Numbered from the stretch's first letter, positions 27,268-36,982 are shown. The stretch is 64,000 bases of DNA from CBDCYS01 sp965226245 (GCA_965226245.1 CBDDCL010000015.1:3596001-3660000), one strand, 5' to 3'. The notes: generated by a model from the sequence alone, not told the origin. A program made the numbers and translations.

Positions 27268-28965
27268 ATGAGGCGCGCCTCTCGGCTAGATTGCCTCGAC
27301 ACCGCGCACCGAGCGTCGGGTGAAGCCGGGGAAGTTCGGGAACCAATTACAGTGGATTCAGAAACGAGCAAAAGTCCAAGAGGCGTGACCGAAGTGGAAA
27401 GATTGCTCGGCAACTACGATGCCCGGCAGCTTGAGACCATGCCAGAGACGCCGACGGGCACGGAAACCGACGAGACCGACTCCAGTTCGCCCGACACGGC
27501 CGAAGAGTCCGAGCTAAATCTTACTCCTGATGCCGCACCGAAAACGACAGACCCGGTGCGCATGTATTTGCGCGAGATGGGCGCGGCGCCGCTTTTGACC
27601 CGCGAGGGAGAAGTAGAGATCGCGCGCCGTATTGAAAGCGGCCGGATAGCGGCCCTAAAAGCCCTGTCGCGTTGTCCCCTCACAGTCCGTGAGCTAGTCT
27701 CGGTGAGAGATGAGCTGGCAACGGGCGGGCGTTCGATCCGGGACGTCGTCTTGCTCAATTTCGATGACATCAACGAAGACTTGTTGAGCTCGAAGGGGCA
27801 GAACTTTGTTGAGGCCGTCAATGACGTGGCGCGGCTCCAAAAAAGCGGAGAAAAGGCCCGCCGCCGCCTGCGAGTGATTTCTCGCAGCCAGAAACCCGTT
27901 GAGACTCGAAAGCTGGCGATGGAGCTGGCGCGGATTCGAATTCGGATCTCGAAGAAGATTCGTGATCTTGAACTTTCCGATCATCAGAAAGACCGTTTGG
28001 TTGGGCAAATTCAAAAGGTCGTTGACACCCTCAAAGCGCTCGAAAAGCCTCTTGCCATACACCAGCGTGATCTCGAGCAACTGCCTCGCGGGCGCGGTGA
28101 CGAAGCCCACAAGCTTCGCGCTGGGATTCGCGCTCTGCATCAGAAGATCAATCACCTTGAAGACGATTCCGGTTGCGGCTCCAGCGAACTCAGAACGACT
28201 TTGCGCATTATCCGCAAGGGCCAGTTGAAGGCCGAGATTGCCAAACGGGAACTCGTCGAAGCCAATCTTCGCCTTGTTGTTTCGATCGCAAAACGCTACG
28301 TAAACCGGGGACTCCAGTTCCTCGACCTGATTCAGGAAGGCAATCTCGGGCTGATGAAGGCCGTCGACAAGTTCGAGTATCAGCGCGGATACAAGTTTTC
28401 AACGTACGCGACCTGGTGGATCCGCCAGGCGATCACTCGGGCGATCGCTGATCAGGCCCGAACGATTCGCATCCCGGTCCACATGATCGAGACGATCAAC
28501 AAAGTCATCCGCACTTCCCGCAAACTCGTTCAAGAGTTGGGCCGCGAACCCAGCAGCGAGGAAATTGCCGAACGCATGGGCGTTCCGGTACCCAAGGTCC
28601 GTCGCGTTCTGAAAATTGCACAAGAGCCGATTTCAATCGAAACTCCGGTCGGCGAAGAAGAAGAGTCACACTTGGGCGACTTCATTGAGGATCAGCAACA
28701 ACTCTCTCCCGCGGATACCGTAATCAACCTCAACTTGCGGGCGCAAACCGGCCAAGTGCTCAAGTCTCTCAGCCTGCGGGAGGAAAAGGTCATCATGATG
28801 CGTTTCGGCCTGGAAGATGGCAGTGAGCACACCCTCGAGGAAGTCGGCCAGCGCTTCGCCGTGACTCGCGAACGCATTCGCCAAATCGAAGCCAAGGCCT
28901 TGCGCAAACTGCGCCACCCAAGCCGCAGCAGCCGCCTCAAAGCCTTTGTCGAGGGCGAAGAGTAG
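27268..28965 (+). CDS. rpoD: primary RNA polymerase sigma factor RpoD
   Basis: 565-aa sigma-70. Seen: region 1.2 DPVRMYLREMGAAPLLTREG; a non-conserved region of about 200 aa; region 2 with RLVVSIAKRYVNRGLQFLDL and the -10-binding YKFSTYATWWIRQAITRAIA; region 3 AQEPISIETPVGEEEESHLG; and the region 4 helix-turn-helix TLEEVGQRFAVTRERIRQIE. ATG 27268 gives a 100-residue acidic N-terminus. This, with the non-conserved region, identifies the housekeeping sigma. It is downstream of dnaG but separated by IS1380. Confidence 0.96.
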   Translation: MRRASRLDCLDTAHRASGEAGEVREPITVDSETSKSPRGVTEVERLLGNYDARQLETMPETPTGTETDETDSSSPDTAEESELNLTPDAAPKTTDPVRMYLREMGAAPLLTREGEVEIARRIESGRIAALKALSRCPLTVRELVSVRDELATGGRSIRDVVLLNFDDINEDLLSSKGQNFVEAVNDVARLQKSGEKARRRLRVISRSQKPVETRKLAMELARIRIRISKKIRDLELSDHQKDRLVGQIQKVVDTLKALEKPLAIHQRDLEQLPRGRGDEAHKLRAGIRALHQKINHLEDDSGCGSSELRTTLRIIRKGQLKAEIAKRELVEANLRLVVSIAKRYVNRGLQFLDLIQEGNLGLMKAVDKFEYQRGYKFSTYATWWIRQAITRAIADQARTIRIPVHMIETINKVIRTSRKLVQELGREPSSEEIAERMGVPVPKVRRVLKIAQEPISIETPVGEEEESHLGDFIEDQQQLSPADTVINLNLRAQTGQVLKSLSLREEKVIMMRFGLEDGSEHTLEEVGQRFAVTRERIRQIEAKALRKLRHPSRSSRLKAFVEGEE

Positions 28966-29168
28966 CGGCCCCGCGAAGAACCTCCCTCACCCCCGCCCAG
29001 GCAGTTGTGTTCGCACGGTGTCGCTTCCCTGCCCCGTGCTAGCATCGATTCTGAGCTTGCGGCCGGATGCCGGTGCCGCATTGAACTTGATAGGTCCCTT
29101 CGAAGTTGGGGTTCGGCTTGTCCCAATAGAGTCCGGTGACCCTCGGCGCAACCAACGGCACAACGGCA
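28966..29168. other. gap after rpoD with decayed coding sequence
   Basis: No intact gene. On the minus strand, around 29165-29030, a short open stretch reads WRGFDAVVPLVAPRVTGLYW and onward to a stop, which looks coding but is not recognised. It is probably a remnant connected to the broken portal-like gene next to it. Confidence 0.35.
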
Positions 29169-29825
29169 TCAAAACCCCTCCAAATGCGAGTCGCTCATCA
29201 CCCGCGTCTTCGTCGTCACCTTGGGTTCGCTCGAAGCCGTTTGCACGCTGGCCCCGCTCGGCTGGTCGAGCGTCGCCCGCCGGCAGAGCCGACCCCGCCC
29301 GCGCGCGGCTGATGCGCAGCTCGCCGGTCTGCGGCCCGAAGTCTGGGCCAACGCAAACCGCTCCTGCGGCCGAAAGCGCAGCTCCGCGGGACGAATCTCG
29401 CGGCCCTCGAAGCCCCACATGATCTCGGCAACCGAAACACCCTTGCCCAGCGCGTCCAGCAGCTCGCAGAACACGTTTTCGCAATCGGCCAAGTTTTCGA
29501 GCACGTCGCGCACCGCGTCCGCGATCCGCTCATCCGGCGCCGCATCCGATGCCGCCAGCACGCGCCGGGGTTTCGACAGCACTCCCTCTTTGCGCGTTTC
29601 CAGCACGCCCGCGAAAAAGCCGTCCTTCTCTTCCATGCCGCGGTAGTGATCCATGCCGTTGTCGCGGAGCATGTTCTGCCAAATCTGGCTCGGGTCTTCG
29701 CCCGTCCGCGAGCGGCACATGCGCTGCCACACCGTGCCCCTGCCCGACAGCACGTCGGCCGGCGTGACCTCTTCGGTGAGCCGCAAGTCGCCGCGCTTCA
29801 GTTCGACTGCTTCTGGTTCAGGCAT
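29169..29825 (-). pseudogene. phage Mu gp29-like portal (DUF935) fragment, frameshifted
   Basis: The first ~155 residues match the N-terminal half of Mu-type portal proteins: DHYRGMEEKDGFFAGVLETR, DERIADAVRDVLENL, and ELLDALGKGVSVAEIMWGFE, then RFRPQERFALAQ. At about 29346 the homology moves to another frame (FGPQTGELRI), consistent with loss of one base, and it fades soon afterwards. Mu portal proteins are about 500 aa, so most of the gene is missing. No other phage gene is present nearby, so this is a lone prophage relic. ATG 29825 looks like the original start. Confidence 0.65.
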
Positions 29826-30217
29826 AATTATAATTGCTCAGGGCCGTGCTTTTGCCGCCGCCCCTGTCTGCTGTGCTCGTTGCGCTTGCGCCGCTTTTCT
29901 TGCCGCGCCATTTGCCGCCACTCGAATCCGAACATCTTTCAGAGCTGTCGTCGAAAGCGGCTCTGATCGGATAGGTCCAATAAGCTTTGACACGAAGTGT
30001 GCAGGAGCGCGTAGTGAGGGAAATCCGCAGGCTGCGTGCGAAGTGGCGGGAACTGGAAACGGAGCCACGGACACGGCTAAACGGGCACGAAGGGGAAAAC
30101 CCCAGATATAGCCAAGCAGGCGTGCTTCTGGGCCACCACGCCAGTTCCCGACCCTGCCGGGATATCTCGACAGTTATCCGTGAGGCCTCTGGGTTTCGGG
30201 ATCGTGGAGCGACGAAA
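29826..30217. other. intergenic region of unknown content upstream of the TonB receptor
   Basis: No supported gene. A stretch around 30010-30115 (containing GGGAACTGGAAACGGAGCC) has the look of a conserved structured or mobile sequence, and a group II intron fragment is one possibility, but I cannot support it from the sequence alone. Confidence 0.3.
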
Positions 30218-30269
30218 CCTGTACCGTATCAATCTGCTCCAACCCTGTACCGTATCAATCTGCTCCAAC
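30218..30269. repeat. 26-bp perfect tandem duplication upstream of the TonB receptor
   Basis: CCTGTACCGTATCAATCTGC plus TCCAAC occurs twice in a row (30218-30243 and 30244-30269), just 25 bp before the receptor start. It could be an IS-end relic with repeated transposase sites, or an operator. Confidence 0.8.
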
Positions 30270-30293
30270 CATTGATACAATCACGAACCTACG

Positions 30294-32759
30294 ATGATTA
30301 CTTGTCTGGTCGCGCATTGTGGGAGGACCCGGCGTTCAGAACGGCGGTTCGTTGTGTGTGCATTGTGGATCGTCACCGGGATTGCGGTCGGCGCATTGAC
30401 CGCAGTCGCCCAGGATGCGCCCTTAGGCAGTATTCAAGGTACCGTCGTTGCACGTGCGGCTGGCCGTGCAGTTCCCGGCGCAGTCATCCAGGTCGAAGGC
30501 ACAGCGATGAGTACAGTCGCCAATGCCGTGGGCCGCTTCGCAATCGACAACGTGACCACGGGAGAAACGGTCATCGTTGTGCAGGCCCCAGGGTTCCTGG
30601 ACCTGCGCGTCCCTGGACTACAGGTCGAAGCCAATCAGCCGCTAGAACTCCTTGTCGAACTTGAGGTGACTCCGAATTTCATGCAGCGCATCCAAGTGAC
30701 TGCGACTAAGTCGGCCCTCAGTATCGGAGAGGTTCCGGCGCAAACGGACGTGGTGGACCGCGAGACAATCGATCGCAGAGGTGATCAGGAGCTAACGCAG
30801 GCGATCGCCCACATTCCTGGGGTCGTGATCAGCACCCAAGCGGGTTCATTCGAATCGGTTGCACTGCGTGGAATGCCTCGCGACGGCAATGAGTTCACCA
30901 CCACTCTGCTGCTGATCGATGGGGTGCCGCAGACGGACTCACGCAACAGTGCTCGGGTAGTTAATTTGCCGATCAACGACGCCAGCAGTATCGAGGTGGT
31001 GCGTGGCCCTAATTCGGCGTTGTACGGCCGCACCGCCGTTGGCGGGGCGATCAACGTGCTCACCGCCGATCCAACGCCGGCGCACCAGCTCAGTGTGGAC
31101 TTCACCGTCGGCGAATTCGGAATGCTGAAAGGCGTGGGCAGAGCCTCGGGACCGGTGGGCCGCTGGGGCGGCTACTACGCCTCGATTGCACGGGAACATA
31201 ACGACGGCTACTTCACGGGTCCGATCGACTTCGATGTCGACAAAACGGCCGTGTTCGGAAAGCTCACGTTCATGCCCGACACCAAGTCGTTTGGCAGCGT
31301 CAGCATCAACAGCGTCGTCTCGGACAACAGCACTCCCACCAACGTCCCGATCATCGACGGACAGTTGTTGAGTGATCTCGACCCTCGCTTCGACCGCCGC
31401 ACCAGCCTGAATTTTCCGGGCCCCAACTATCGTCAAGAAGAACGGCGATTCACCCTCAACTACACCCGGTCGCTTGCCGAATGGGCGCGGCTCGTGGAGG
31501 TATTCGGGTACCGCCCGATCCAATACAAGTTCATCGACGATGGCGACGTGATCGGAGGACCCTTCGATCTCGAAGCGAACACGCTAACGATGTTTCCCTT
31601 CGAGCTGCAAACCGACGAGGACATCTTCTATCAGGAGTTGAGATTCGAAGCGACACCGAAACTCGGTCCGGTCAAGAGTTCCCTGATCGTCGGCGGATCC
31701 TACGAGCGAACCAGCGGCTTCAGCGCGGGCAATCTGATCTTTACCGACCCCGATCTGTTCGGCTGGACGCTGAACTATCTGAATCCGATCTTCCCCCCTC
31801 GAGACGAGTGGCAATTCTTCCGCTTTGGCGGCAATGACTACAACTTGGGCATTACCGGTCTCTTCGCTCAGTACATGATCGAGCCGACCAACCGCTGGGT
31901 GATGACGGTGGGAGGCCGATACGATCGCTTCGCACTCGATAACACGCTGACTTTCCGCGACGGTCGCCCCATGGTCGAAGACAAGTTCGACGCGTTCAGT
32001 CCGAAACTCAGCTCGATGTTTAAGCTCCTGGGCGCCGGGAACGACGCTGGACCTGCGGTCAACGTCTATGGAACCTACTCTCAAGCGTTCCTTCCACCGC
32101 GCCGTCCCAGCCAGTTACGGCCCAGCGACGAGCAGATCGAGTTGATTCCAGAAGAGATTGACAACTATGAAGTGGGTGTCAAGGGCAACGTCCTGGACGG
32201 TGCACTCTCGTTCGAGGGGGCTTATTTCTGGATGCGGCGCGACGGCATCGTCACCACGGTGCGTCAAGGCCCGTTCTTTCTTCCCACCAACGCGGGCGAG
32301 CACAAATACAGAGGATTCGAGACAGGTGTCCGCTGGTTGGCATCCCCAAAAGTGGCGACTTACCTCAACGCGTCGTTTTACAGGAACCGATTTGGTGACT
32401 TCGTGATCGAGTCGTCGGGAGGAGATACAGTGTTGACAGGCAACCGCCTGCCGATTTCGCCGGATCGAGTGATCAATGGCGGCGCTACTTTTTCACCGGT
32501 ACCGCTCATCGATTTCACGGTCGACGTGAAGCACATTGGCGCCGTGCAAATAGACCAGCGCAACACGTTCGAACTTGACCCCTACACGCTAGTAGATGCG
32601 GCCTTGACATGGCGCCGCGGCCCGCTGCGGGTGACGCTCTCCGCACACAATCTCTTCAACACGGAGTATTTCTGGTACGGCGACATCTCTGGTGGCCAGT
32701 CAGCAGACATCGGGCGGCCACGTCAGATACTCCTCACGACGTCGTTCGTTTTCAAATGA
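30294..32759 (+). CDS. TonB-dependent outer-membrane receptor
   Basis: 821 aa. Seen: a signal peptide (hydrophobic VVCALWIVTGIAVGALTAVA), an N-terminal carboxypeptidase-regulatory-like beta domain (GSIQGTVVARAAGRAVPGAV and onward), a plug domain (VVDRETIDRRGDQELTQAIA; SIEVVRGPNSALYGRTAVGG), and a 22-strand-type barrel ending in LLTTSFVFK with the terminal Phe-x-x at the last strand. The pattern is that of siderophore/ferric-complex receptors. Its partner is the PepSY membrane protein directly downstream, typical of iron uptake loci. The substrate cannot be read off. The ATG at 30294 lacks a clear Shine-Dalgarno sequence. Confidence 0.9.
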   Translation: MITCLVAHCGRTRRSERRFVVCALWIVTGIAVGALTAVAQDAPLGSIQGTVVARAAGRAVPGAVIQVEGTAMSTVANAVGRFAIDNVTTGETVIVVQAPGFLDLRVPGLQVEANQPLELLVELEVTPNFMQRIQVTATKSALSIGEVPAQTDVVDRETIDRRGDQELTQAIAHIPGVVISTQAGSFESVALRGMPRDGNEFTTTLLLIDGVPQTDSRNSARVVNLPINDASSIEVVRGPNSALYGRTAVGGAINVLTADPTPAHQLSVDFTVGEFGMLKGVGRASGPVGRWGGYYASIAREHNDGYFTGPIDFDVDKTAVFGKLTFMPDTKSFGSVSINSVVSDNSTPTNVPIIDGQLLSDLDPRFDRRTSLNFPGPNYRQEERRFTLNYTRSLAEWARLVEVFGYRPIQYKFIDDGDVIGGPFDLEANTLTMFPFELQTDEDIFYQELRFEATPKLGPVKSSLIVGGSYERTSGFSAGNLIFTDPDLFGWTLNYLNPIFPPRDEWQFFRFGGNDYNLGITGLFAQYMIEPTNRWVMTVGGRYDRFALDNTLTFRDGRPMVEDKFDAFSPKLSSMFKLLGAGNDAGPAVNVYGTYSQAFLPPRRPSQLRPSDEQIELIPEEIDNYEVGVKGNVLDGALSFEGAYFWMRRDGIVTTVRQGPFFLPTNAGEHKYRGFETGVRWLASPKVATYLNASFYRNRFGDFVIESSGGDTVLTGNRLPISPDRVINGGATFSPVPLIDFTVDVKHIGAVQIDQRNTFELDPYTLVDAALTWRRGPLRVTLSAHNLFNTEYFWYGDISGGQSADIGRPRQILLTTSFVFK

Positions 32760-32769
32760 GGTGTTCCTG

Positions 32770-34353
32770 ATGGCTATCCGGTTGCCGCGGTTCGCCATTC
32801 GAAGGGCGCTCATCTACACGCATCGCTGGTTGGGCATCGCCGGCGGGTTACTCTTCGTGGCATGGTTCGTCTCGGGGCTAGTGATGATGTACGCGCGCAT
32901 GCCCAGCCTGGCGCCGGAAGAGCGTCTGATGCGGTTGCCGGTGTTGGATCTCTCCGAGCTGGCTGTCGCGCCGGCCGATGCAGCCCAAAGCGTCAGCTTC
33001 CAGCCCGACCGGCTTCGTGTGGGCATGCTCGGCCGCCGGCCCGTGTACCGCTTTGTGCGAGGCGGCGAGTGGTCCACCGTCTTTGCGGATGACGGGCAGC
33101 CCCTGCGCGGACTGACGGCCGAGCAGGCGATGACGCTTGCACGCCAATTCGGACCCGAGTTCGCGCAGAGCGTTCAGTACGATGTGCACCTGACGGATCC
33201 CGACCAGTGGACCCTTCAGCTTCGTGGTCTGATGCCGATGCATCGCATCGCACTGGGCGATTCCGACGATACCTGCATCTACATTTCCGATCGCACAGGC
33301 GAAGCTGTGATGAAAACTACGCGCTCCGCTCGACGCTGGGCTTACGCGGGCCCCGTGCTGCACTGGCTCTACTTCACGCCTTTTCGGCGCCAATCTAGCC
33401 TGTGGATCAATGCCGTCATCTGGCTGTCGATAGCCGGCTGCCTACTGTCGCTGTCGGGACTCCTATGGGGAATCTGGCGGTACTCCCTAACGACTCGCTA
33501 CCGCCTGAAGGGTGTCCATGCCCGTTCACCCTACGCGGGCTTGATGCGCTGGCACCATTACGCCGGCCTGATCTTTGGGCTCACGACGTTTACCTGGATA
33601 CTGAGTGGCTGCCTTTCGCTGGATCCGTGGAGCTGGCACCCGAGCACCTCACCGACGCGGCAGCAGAGGGAAGCCGTTGCCGGGGGGCCACTGCGGCTCG
33701 ATCTGCTGACTCCTGCACGGATGCGCGTGGCGATCGATGCGATTCGATCTTCGTTTGCCCCCAAGGAGCTCGAACTGGTGCAGTTTAGAGCCGAGCCTTT
33801 CCTTTTCGCTTATCGTGCCCCCTCGATCAGCCAAACCGAGCACTGGCAGCGTAGCGGTCCATCGACGTTTCTTTCGGCAGTTCAACCGATAAAGCATCTT
33901 GCCATCTCGGCCGTTGCGCCGGAGCGAGGGACATTCACGCGATTCGATGATGACGACGTGCTTGCGGCGGCCCAAGCGGCGATGCCCGGTATCGCTGTCG
34001 AAGACGCGACGTGGCTGCAAGAATACGACGACTACTACTACGGACGGAATCGTGAATTTCCTCTTCCGGTTCTTCGCCTGCGCTACGGCGATCCTCAGGA
34101 AACGTGGCTCTACGTTGACCCGCAACGGGGGCTGATCTTGCGCAAGGAAGAGCGACTCACCCGCGTCAACCGCTGGCTTTATCATGGGTTGCACAATCTG
34201 GACTTTCGATTCCTCTATTACCGGCGGCCGCTGTGGGACATCGTCTTAATTGTGCTGAGCTTCGGTGGGATTGTGTTGAGCGTGAGTTCTATGGTGCAGG
34301 CGTGGCATCGGCTCCGCCGACACACGCACCGTCTGACCGGCGGGCGAATGTAG
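32770..34353 (+). CDS. PepSY-associated transmembrane protein
   Basis: 527 aa. Seen: an N-terminal transmembrane helix after HRWLGIAGGLLFVAWFVSGL, a PepSY-type periplasmic region, further transmembrane segments (NAVIWLSIAGCLLSLSGLLW; WHHYAGLIFGLTTFTWILSG), a second periplasmic domain, and a final helix near residue 495. The HRWLG and RWHHYAGL histidines at membrane edges suggest haem or metal involvement. Such proteins commonly accompany siderophore receptors and are thought to act in ferric reduction. The start at ATG 32770 gives MAIRLPRFAIRRALIYTHRW. It lies 10 bp downstream of the receptor, so they share an operon. Confidence 0.85.
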   Translation: MAIRLPRFAIRRALIYTHRWLGIAGGLLFVAWFVSGLVMMYARMPSLAPEERLMRLPVLDLSELAVAPADAAQSVSFQPDRLRVGMLGRRPVYRFVRGGEWSTVFADDGQPLRGLTAEQAMTLARQFGPEFAQSVQYDVHLTDPDQWTLQLRGLMPMHRIALGDSDDTCIYISDRTGEAVMKTTRSARRWAYAGPVLHWLYFTPFRRQSSLWINAVIWLSIAGCLLSLSGLLWGIWRYSLTTRYRLKGVHARSPYAGLMRWHHYAGLIFGLTTFTWILSGCLSLDPWSWHPSTSPTRQQREAVAGGPLRLDLLTPARMRVAIDAIRSSFAPKELELVQFRAEPFLFAYRAPSISQTEHWQRSGPSTFLSAVQPIKHLAISAVAPERGTFTRFDDDDVLAAAQAAMPGIAVEDATWLQEYDDYYYGRNREFPLPVLRLRYGDPQETWLYVDPQRGLILRKEERLTRVNRWLYHGLHNLDFRFLYYRRPLWDIVLIVLSFGGIVLSVSSMVQAWHRLRRHTHRLTGGRM

Positions 34354-34441
34354 CACGATTTACTGTCCCAGTCTGGGAAGGTTAAAGCCCTCGCCTTTCA
34401 GCGACGGCTTCAGCTAGCGCGCCGCTTGATAGGCTTGGGGG

Positions 34442-34663
34442 ATGGCGGAATACCAACGCGGCGCGCACACGGTGTTCGAGATCCACCTGCACTTGGTGTG
34501 GATTACGAAGTACCGCCGGCCAGCCCTGACGAGGGAGGTAGGACTGCGAGTGCGCGATCTGATTCGCGACATTTGCGCGCAGCACAAAGTGAAGATTCTG
34601 AAGGGTCGCACCTTGTTATGCGCAAAGCCAGGGGCCTCCCGCCTCGACCCGAGGCATGGCTAG
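34442..34663 (+). pseudogene. IS200/IS605 Y1 transposase fragment
   Basis: The first ~54 residues, AEYQRGAHTVFEIHLHLVWI then TKYRRPALTREVGLRVRDLI, match the N-terminus of IS200 TnpA. After KVKILKG the homology stops, just before the expected HUH metal-binding motif; the catalytic tyrosine is also missing. A hairpin lies soon after (34641-34655), so this appears to be an internally deleted element retaining both ends, potentially mobilisable in trans. Confidence 0.75.
34641..34655. repeat. hairpin at the possible right end of the deleted IS200-like element
   Basis: GCCTCG-ACC-CGAGGC: a perfect 6-bp stem with a 3-nt loop. IS200/IS605 elements carry subterminal hairpins recognised by TnpA. It falls at the edge of the following minus-strand gene (stop at 34675). 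Confidence 0.4.
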
Positions 34664-34674
34664 CGGTGGAAATG

Positions 34675-35688
34675 CTACTCACCATTTCCGGAGCTAGCCT
34701 CCTGCCCGCGCGCGCCCGCGAGCATGCCCTCCATCGAGTAGTTACCCTCGTGGCAGGCGTACTCGTAGATCGCATCCTCGCTCTTTTTGAGCGGGATCAT
34801 CGCCGTCCAGGGGCGAGTCCAGGTCGTCGGATCTTCCACCGTGACCTCGTACTCCAGCGTCTCGGGTCCGGCGCGCGTGAAGCGTTCCACCAGCCGCAGG
34901 TTCTCCGCCGATCCTCGGAACGAGCTCTTGGGCGAGTAATTCCGGGTCTCGACGACCAGCGTATCGCCCTCCCAGCGGCCGCGCGAGTCCCCGTGCCACT
35001 GCCGTAACCGCTTGTCGATGTGCGGCCGTCCGTCGAGCGGGATGATGCGCACGTCGTGGATCATCTCCGTCAGGATGGCCACCGAGCCGGGTGTCTGGAA
35101 GATTTGATAGTAGCTGTTGTAGCCGGCGCCCAGCCGGGGCACGCCGAACGTGATGCAACGCTCGCCGAGGCTGCGATCCTCGGGTCCGCGAGGCGGACGG
35201 CGCCGGTTGGCGGTTTGTTCGGCGTGTTTGGCCTGCCCCTCGGGAGTCAGTTCGGGAATCCTGCCGTCGGGCGGATCGATAACCAGCGAGGTTCGGCTGT
35301 CCGAGAACTCCCGCTCGACGACCCAGAACTGGTTGTAGTTGCCGGTTTGGGCATCGCTCGAGGTGAAGCTCTTGGCATCGCTGAGGGCAGCGGCAAAGAC
35401 GCTGTCGCCGAAGGCGGCGTCGCCCGCCTCGTTACTGAAGAGCTTGCCGGCTCGCTCCTTGAGCTCGGCCAGCTCTTCGTCGCTGAGCGCGGCCTTGCCA
35501 GCCAGCTGGTCCGGCCGCTCGAGCGGCGTGGCGTTGTTGTTCGCCCAGACTCCCTGGAGATCCGGCTGGCCGTCCGGAGTTCGGGGCGTGGTCCAGGAAT
35601 CCCCATCGCCTGCCGCGAGCGGGAGCGCGGCGACGATCGAGACTAAGCTGGTCAGGATCGCGAGCCGAGCGAACGATCGATTGCACAT
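34675..35688 (-). CDS. secreted protein of unknown function, paralogue A
   Basis: 337 aa from ATG 35688, which is preceded by GAGGAGG at 35694-35700. Seen: signal peptide (ARLAILTSLVSIVAALPLAA), then conserved blocks DGQPDLQGVWANNNATPLER, RTSLVIDPPDGRIPELT, WHGDSRGRWEGDTLVVETRN, SAENLRLVERFTRAG and a C-terminal YEYACHEGNYSMEGML. It is clearly related along its length to the next minus-strand protein. I recognise the pattern from secreted hypothetical proteins common in Acidobacteriota, but no function is known to me. The beta-rich, aromatic and acidic motifs suggest a carbohydrate-related or scaffold role, but this is speculative. Confidence 0.8.
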   Translation of the reverse strand: MCNRSFARLAILTSLVSIVAALPLAAGDGDSWTTPRTPDGQPDLQGVWANNNATPLERPDQLAGKAALSDEELAELKERAGKLFSNEAGDAAFGDSVFAAALSDAKSFTSSDAQTGNYNQFWVVEREFSDSRTSLVIDPPDGRIPELTPEGQAKHAEQTANRRRPPRGPEDRSLGERCITFGVPRLGAGYNSYYQIFQTPGSVAILTEMIHDVRIIPLDGRPHIDKRLRQWHGDSRGRWEGDTLVVETRNYSPKSSFRGSAENLRLVERFTRAGPETLEYEVTVEDPTTWTRPWTAMIPLKKSEDAIYEYACHEGNYSMEGMLAGARGQEASSGNGE

Positions 35689-35932
35689 AGGAGCCTCCTC
35701 GCTGGGGTGACTTTGGCCATTGTAGCAATTCGGGGCGGTCGGAAGCAATTACGAGTGGAGAGGACCGCCAGGACGCCTCGCGGCAGGATCTGCTCTACCC
35801 TCTTGACAGACCAACTCAAGAAGTTTTGTCCGGCGCCCCCGTCACCTCGCCGCCGGGGTACGTGCCCGACCCGCACACGACGTGCGTATCATTGCGCTGC
35901 ACGGGACGTCCCCTCGGGAGTTTCGACTCCTA

Positions 35933-36952
35933 CTATTGCTTCTTCGCGGCTTCCGCGGCGGCCTTCTCGTCGGCGCGCGCTCCAGCAAGGAGATTGAACA
36001 TGCCGTAGTTGCCCTCGTGACAGGCGTACTCAAATAACGGACCCTCGGTCTTCCTCATGGGAAACACTGCTTTCCAGGATCTCGTAAACGATTCCGGATC
36101 CTCGATCGTGTATTCGTAGAGGAGTGTGTCAGCGTCGACGCGCGTGAAGCGTTCGACCACGTGCATGTTCTCGCCGGATCCCCGGAAGTTCGTCTTGCCG
36201 GTGAGATTGGTCGTGTCGACGACCAGCGTATCACCCTCCCAGCGACCACGTGAGTCTCCCATCCACTGGCGGATGCTGGGGGAAAGATGCGAGCGCCCGT
36301 CCAGCGGGATGATGCGAGAATCGTGGACCATCTCGTTGAGAATCACCACGTATCCAGGAGTCTGGAAAAGCTGCATAATGTTGTTGTAGGCGCTTGGACT
36401 CATTGGCGGTCCGGAGTTGAACCCCACGAGGCAACGCGCGCCCACACGGCGGTCCTCCGGGCCGTGAGCGGGGCGCCGCCTAACCTCCGCCACAGCGTCC
36501 GCCCTCTTCCGCGCCTCCTCCGTCAAGGAAGGAATCCTCCCATCCGGCGGATCCACTATCAGCGACGTTCGCCTGTCCGGTACGACCTTGGTTCCCCGGT
36601 CAAACCAGTACTTGTTATAGCTGCCAATGCAGTCGACGAAATTCGGGGAGTCTTTACAGCGATCCGGGATCTCGAGGCTTTCCACGCGAGTTAGCGCTGT
36701 TCGCTCTTCCAGTTCAGTCGCTTCCTTTCCCGTAAGAACCTGTTTCCCCGCCAGCTCACTGGGGCGTTCCAAGGGCGTAATGGTGCGGAAGTCCCATATT
36801 CCCCGCAGGTCGGGCTCACCCCACGCTGTGCGTGGCGGAGTCCGCGCGTCCGCGGCTGTCTGGGCCTGGGCGGCTACGGGCGCCGGCCCCAGCGACACGA
36901 TCGCGACCACAGTCGCCACAACCAATATTAAACCGCGACATCGATGGCTCAT
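35933..36952 (-). CDS. secreted protein of unknown function, paralogue B
   Basis: 339 aa from ATG 36952, chosen because AGGAGG lies 7-12 bp upstream; a longer start at 36970 has none. Seen: signal peptide (GLILVVATVVAIVSLGPAPV AAQA), GEPDLRGIWDFRTITPLERP, RTSLIVDPPDGRIPSLT, MGDSRGRWEGDTLVVDTTNL, and YEYACHEGNYGMFNLLAGAR. It shares these blocks with paralogue A but has an additional CKDSPNFVDCIGSYNKYWF segment with two cysteines that might form a disulfide. Same orientation as the DUF1080 gene upstream. Confidence 0.8.
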   Translation of the reverse strand: MSHRCRGLILVVATVVAIVSLGPAPVAAQAQTAADARTPPRTAWGEPDLRGIWDFRTITPLERPSELAGKQVLTGKEATELEERTALTRVESLEIPDRCKDSPNFVDCIGSYNKYWFDRGTKVVPDRRTSLIVDPPDGRIPSLTEEARKRADAVAEVRRRPAHGPEDRRVGARCLVGFNSGPPMSPSAYNNIMQLFQTPGYVVILNEMVHDSRIIPLDGRSHLSPSIRQWMGDSRGRWEGDTLVVDTTNLTGKTNFRGSGENMHVVERFTRVDADTLLYEYTIEDPESFTRSWKAVFPMRKTEGPLFEYACHEGNYGMFNLLAGARADEKAAAEAAKKQ

Positions 36953-36982
36953 CTGAATCCTCCTTTTCACCTGCTTCGAGGT

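Noticed and set aside
29990..30130. Group II intron fragment
   Set aside because: The sequence has a vaguely familiar look (GGGAACTGGAAACGG), but no domain V helix or reverse transcriptase is present, so I cannot support it.
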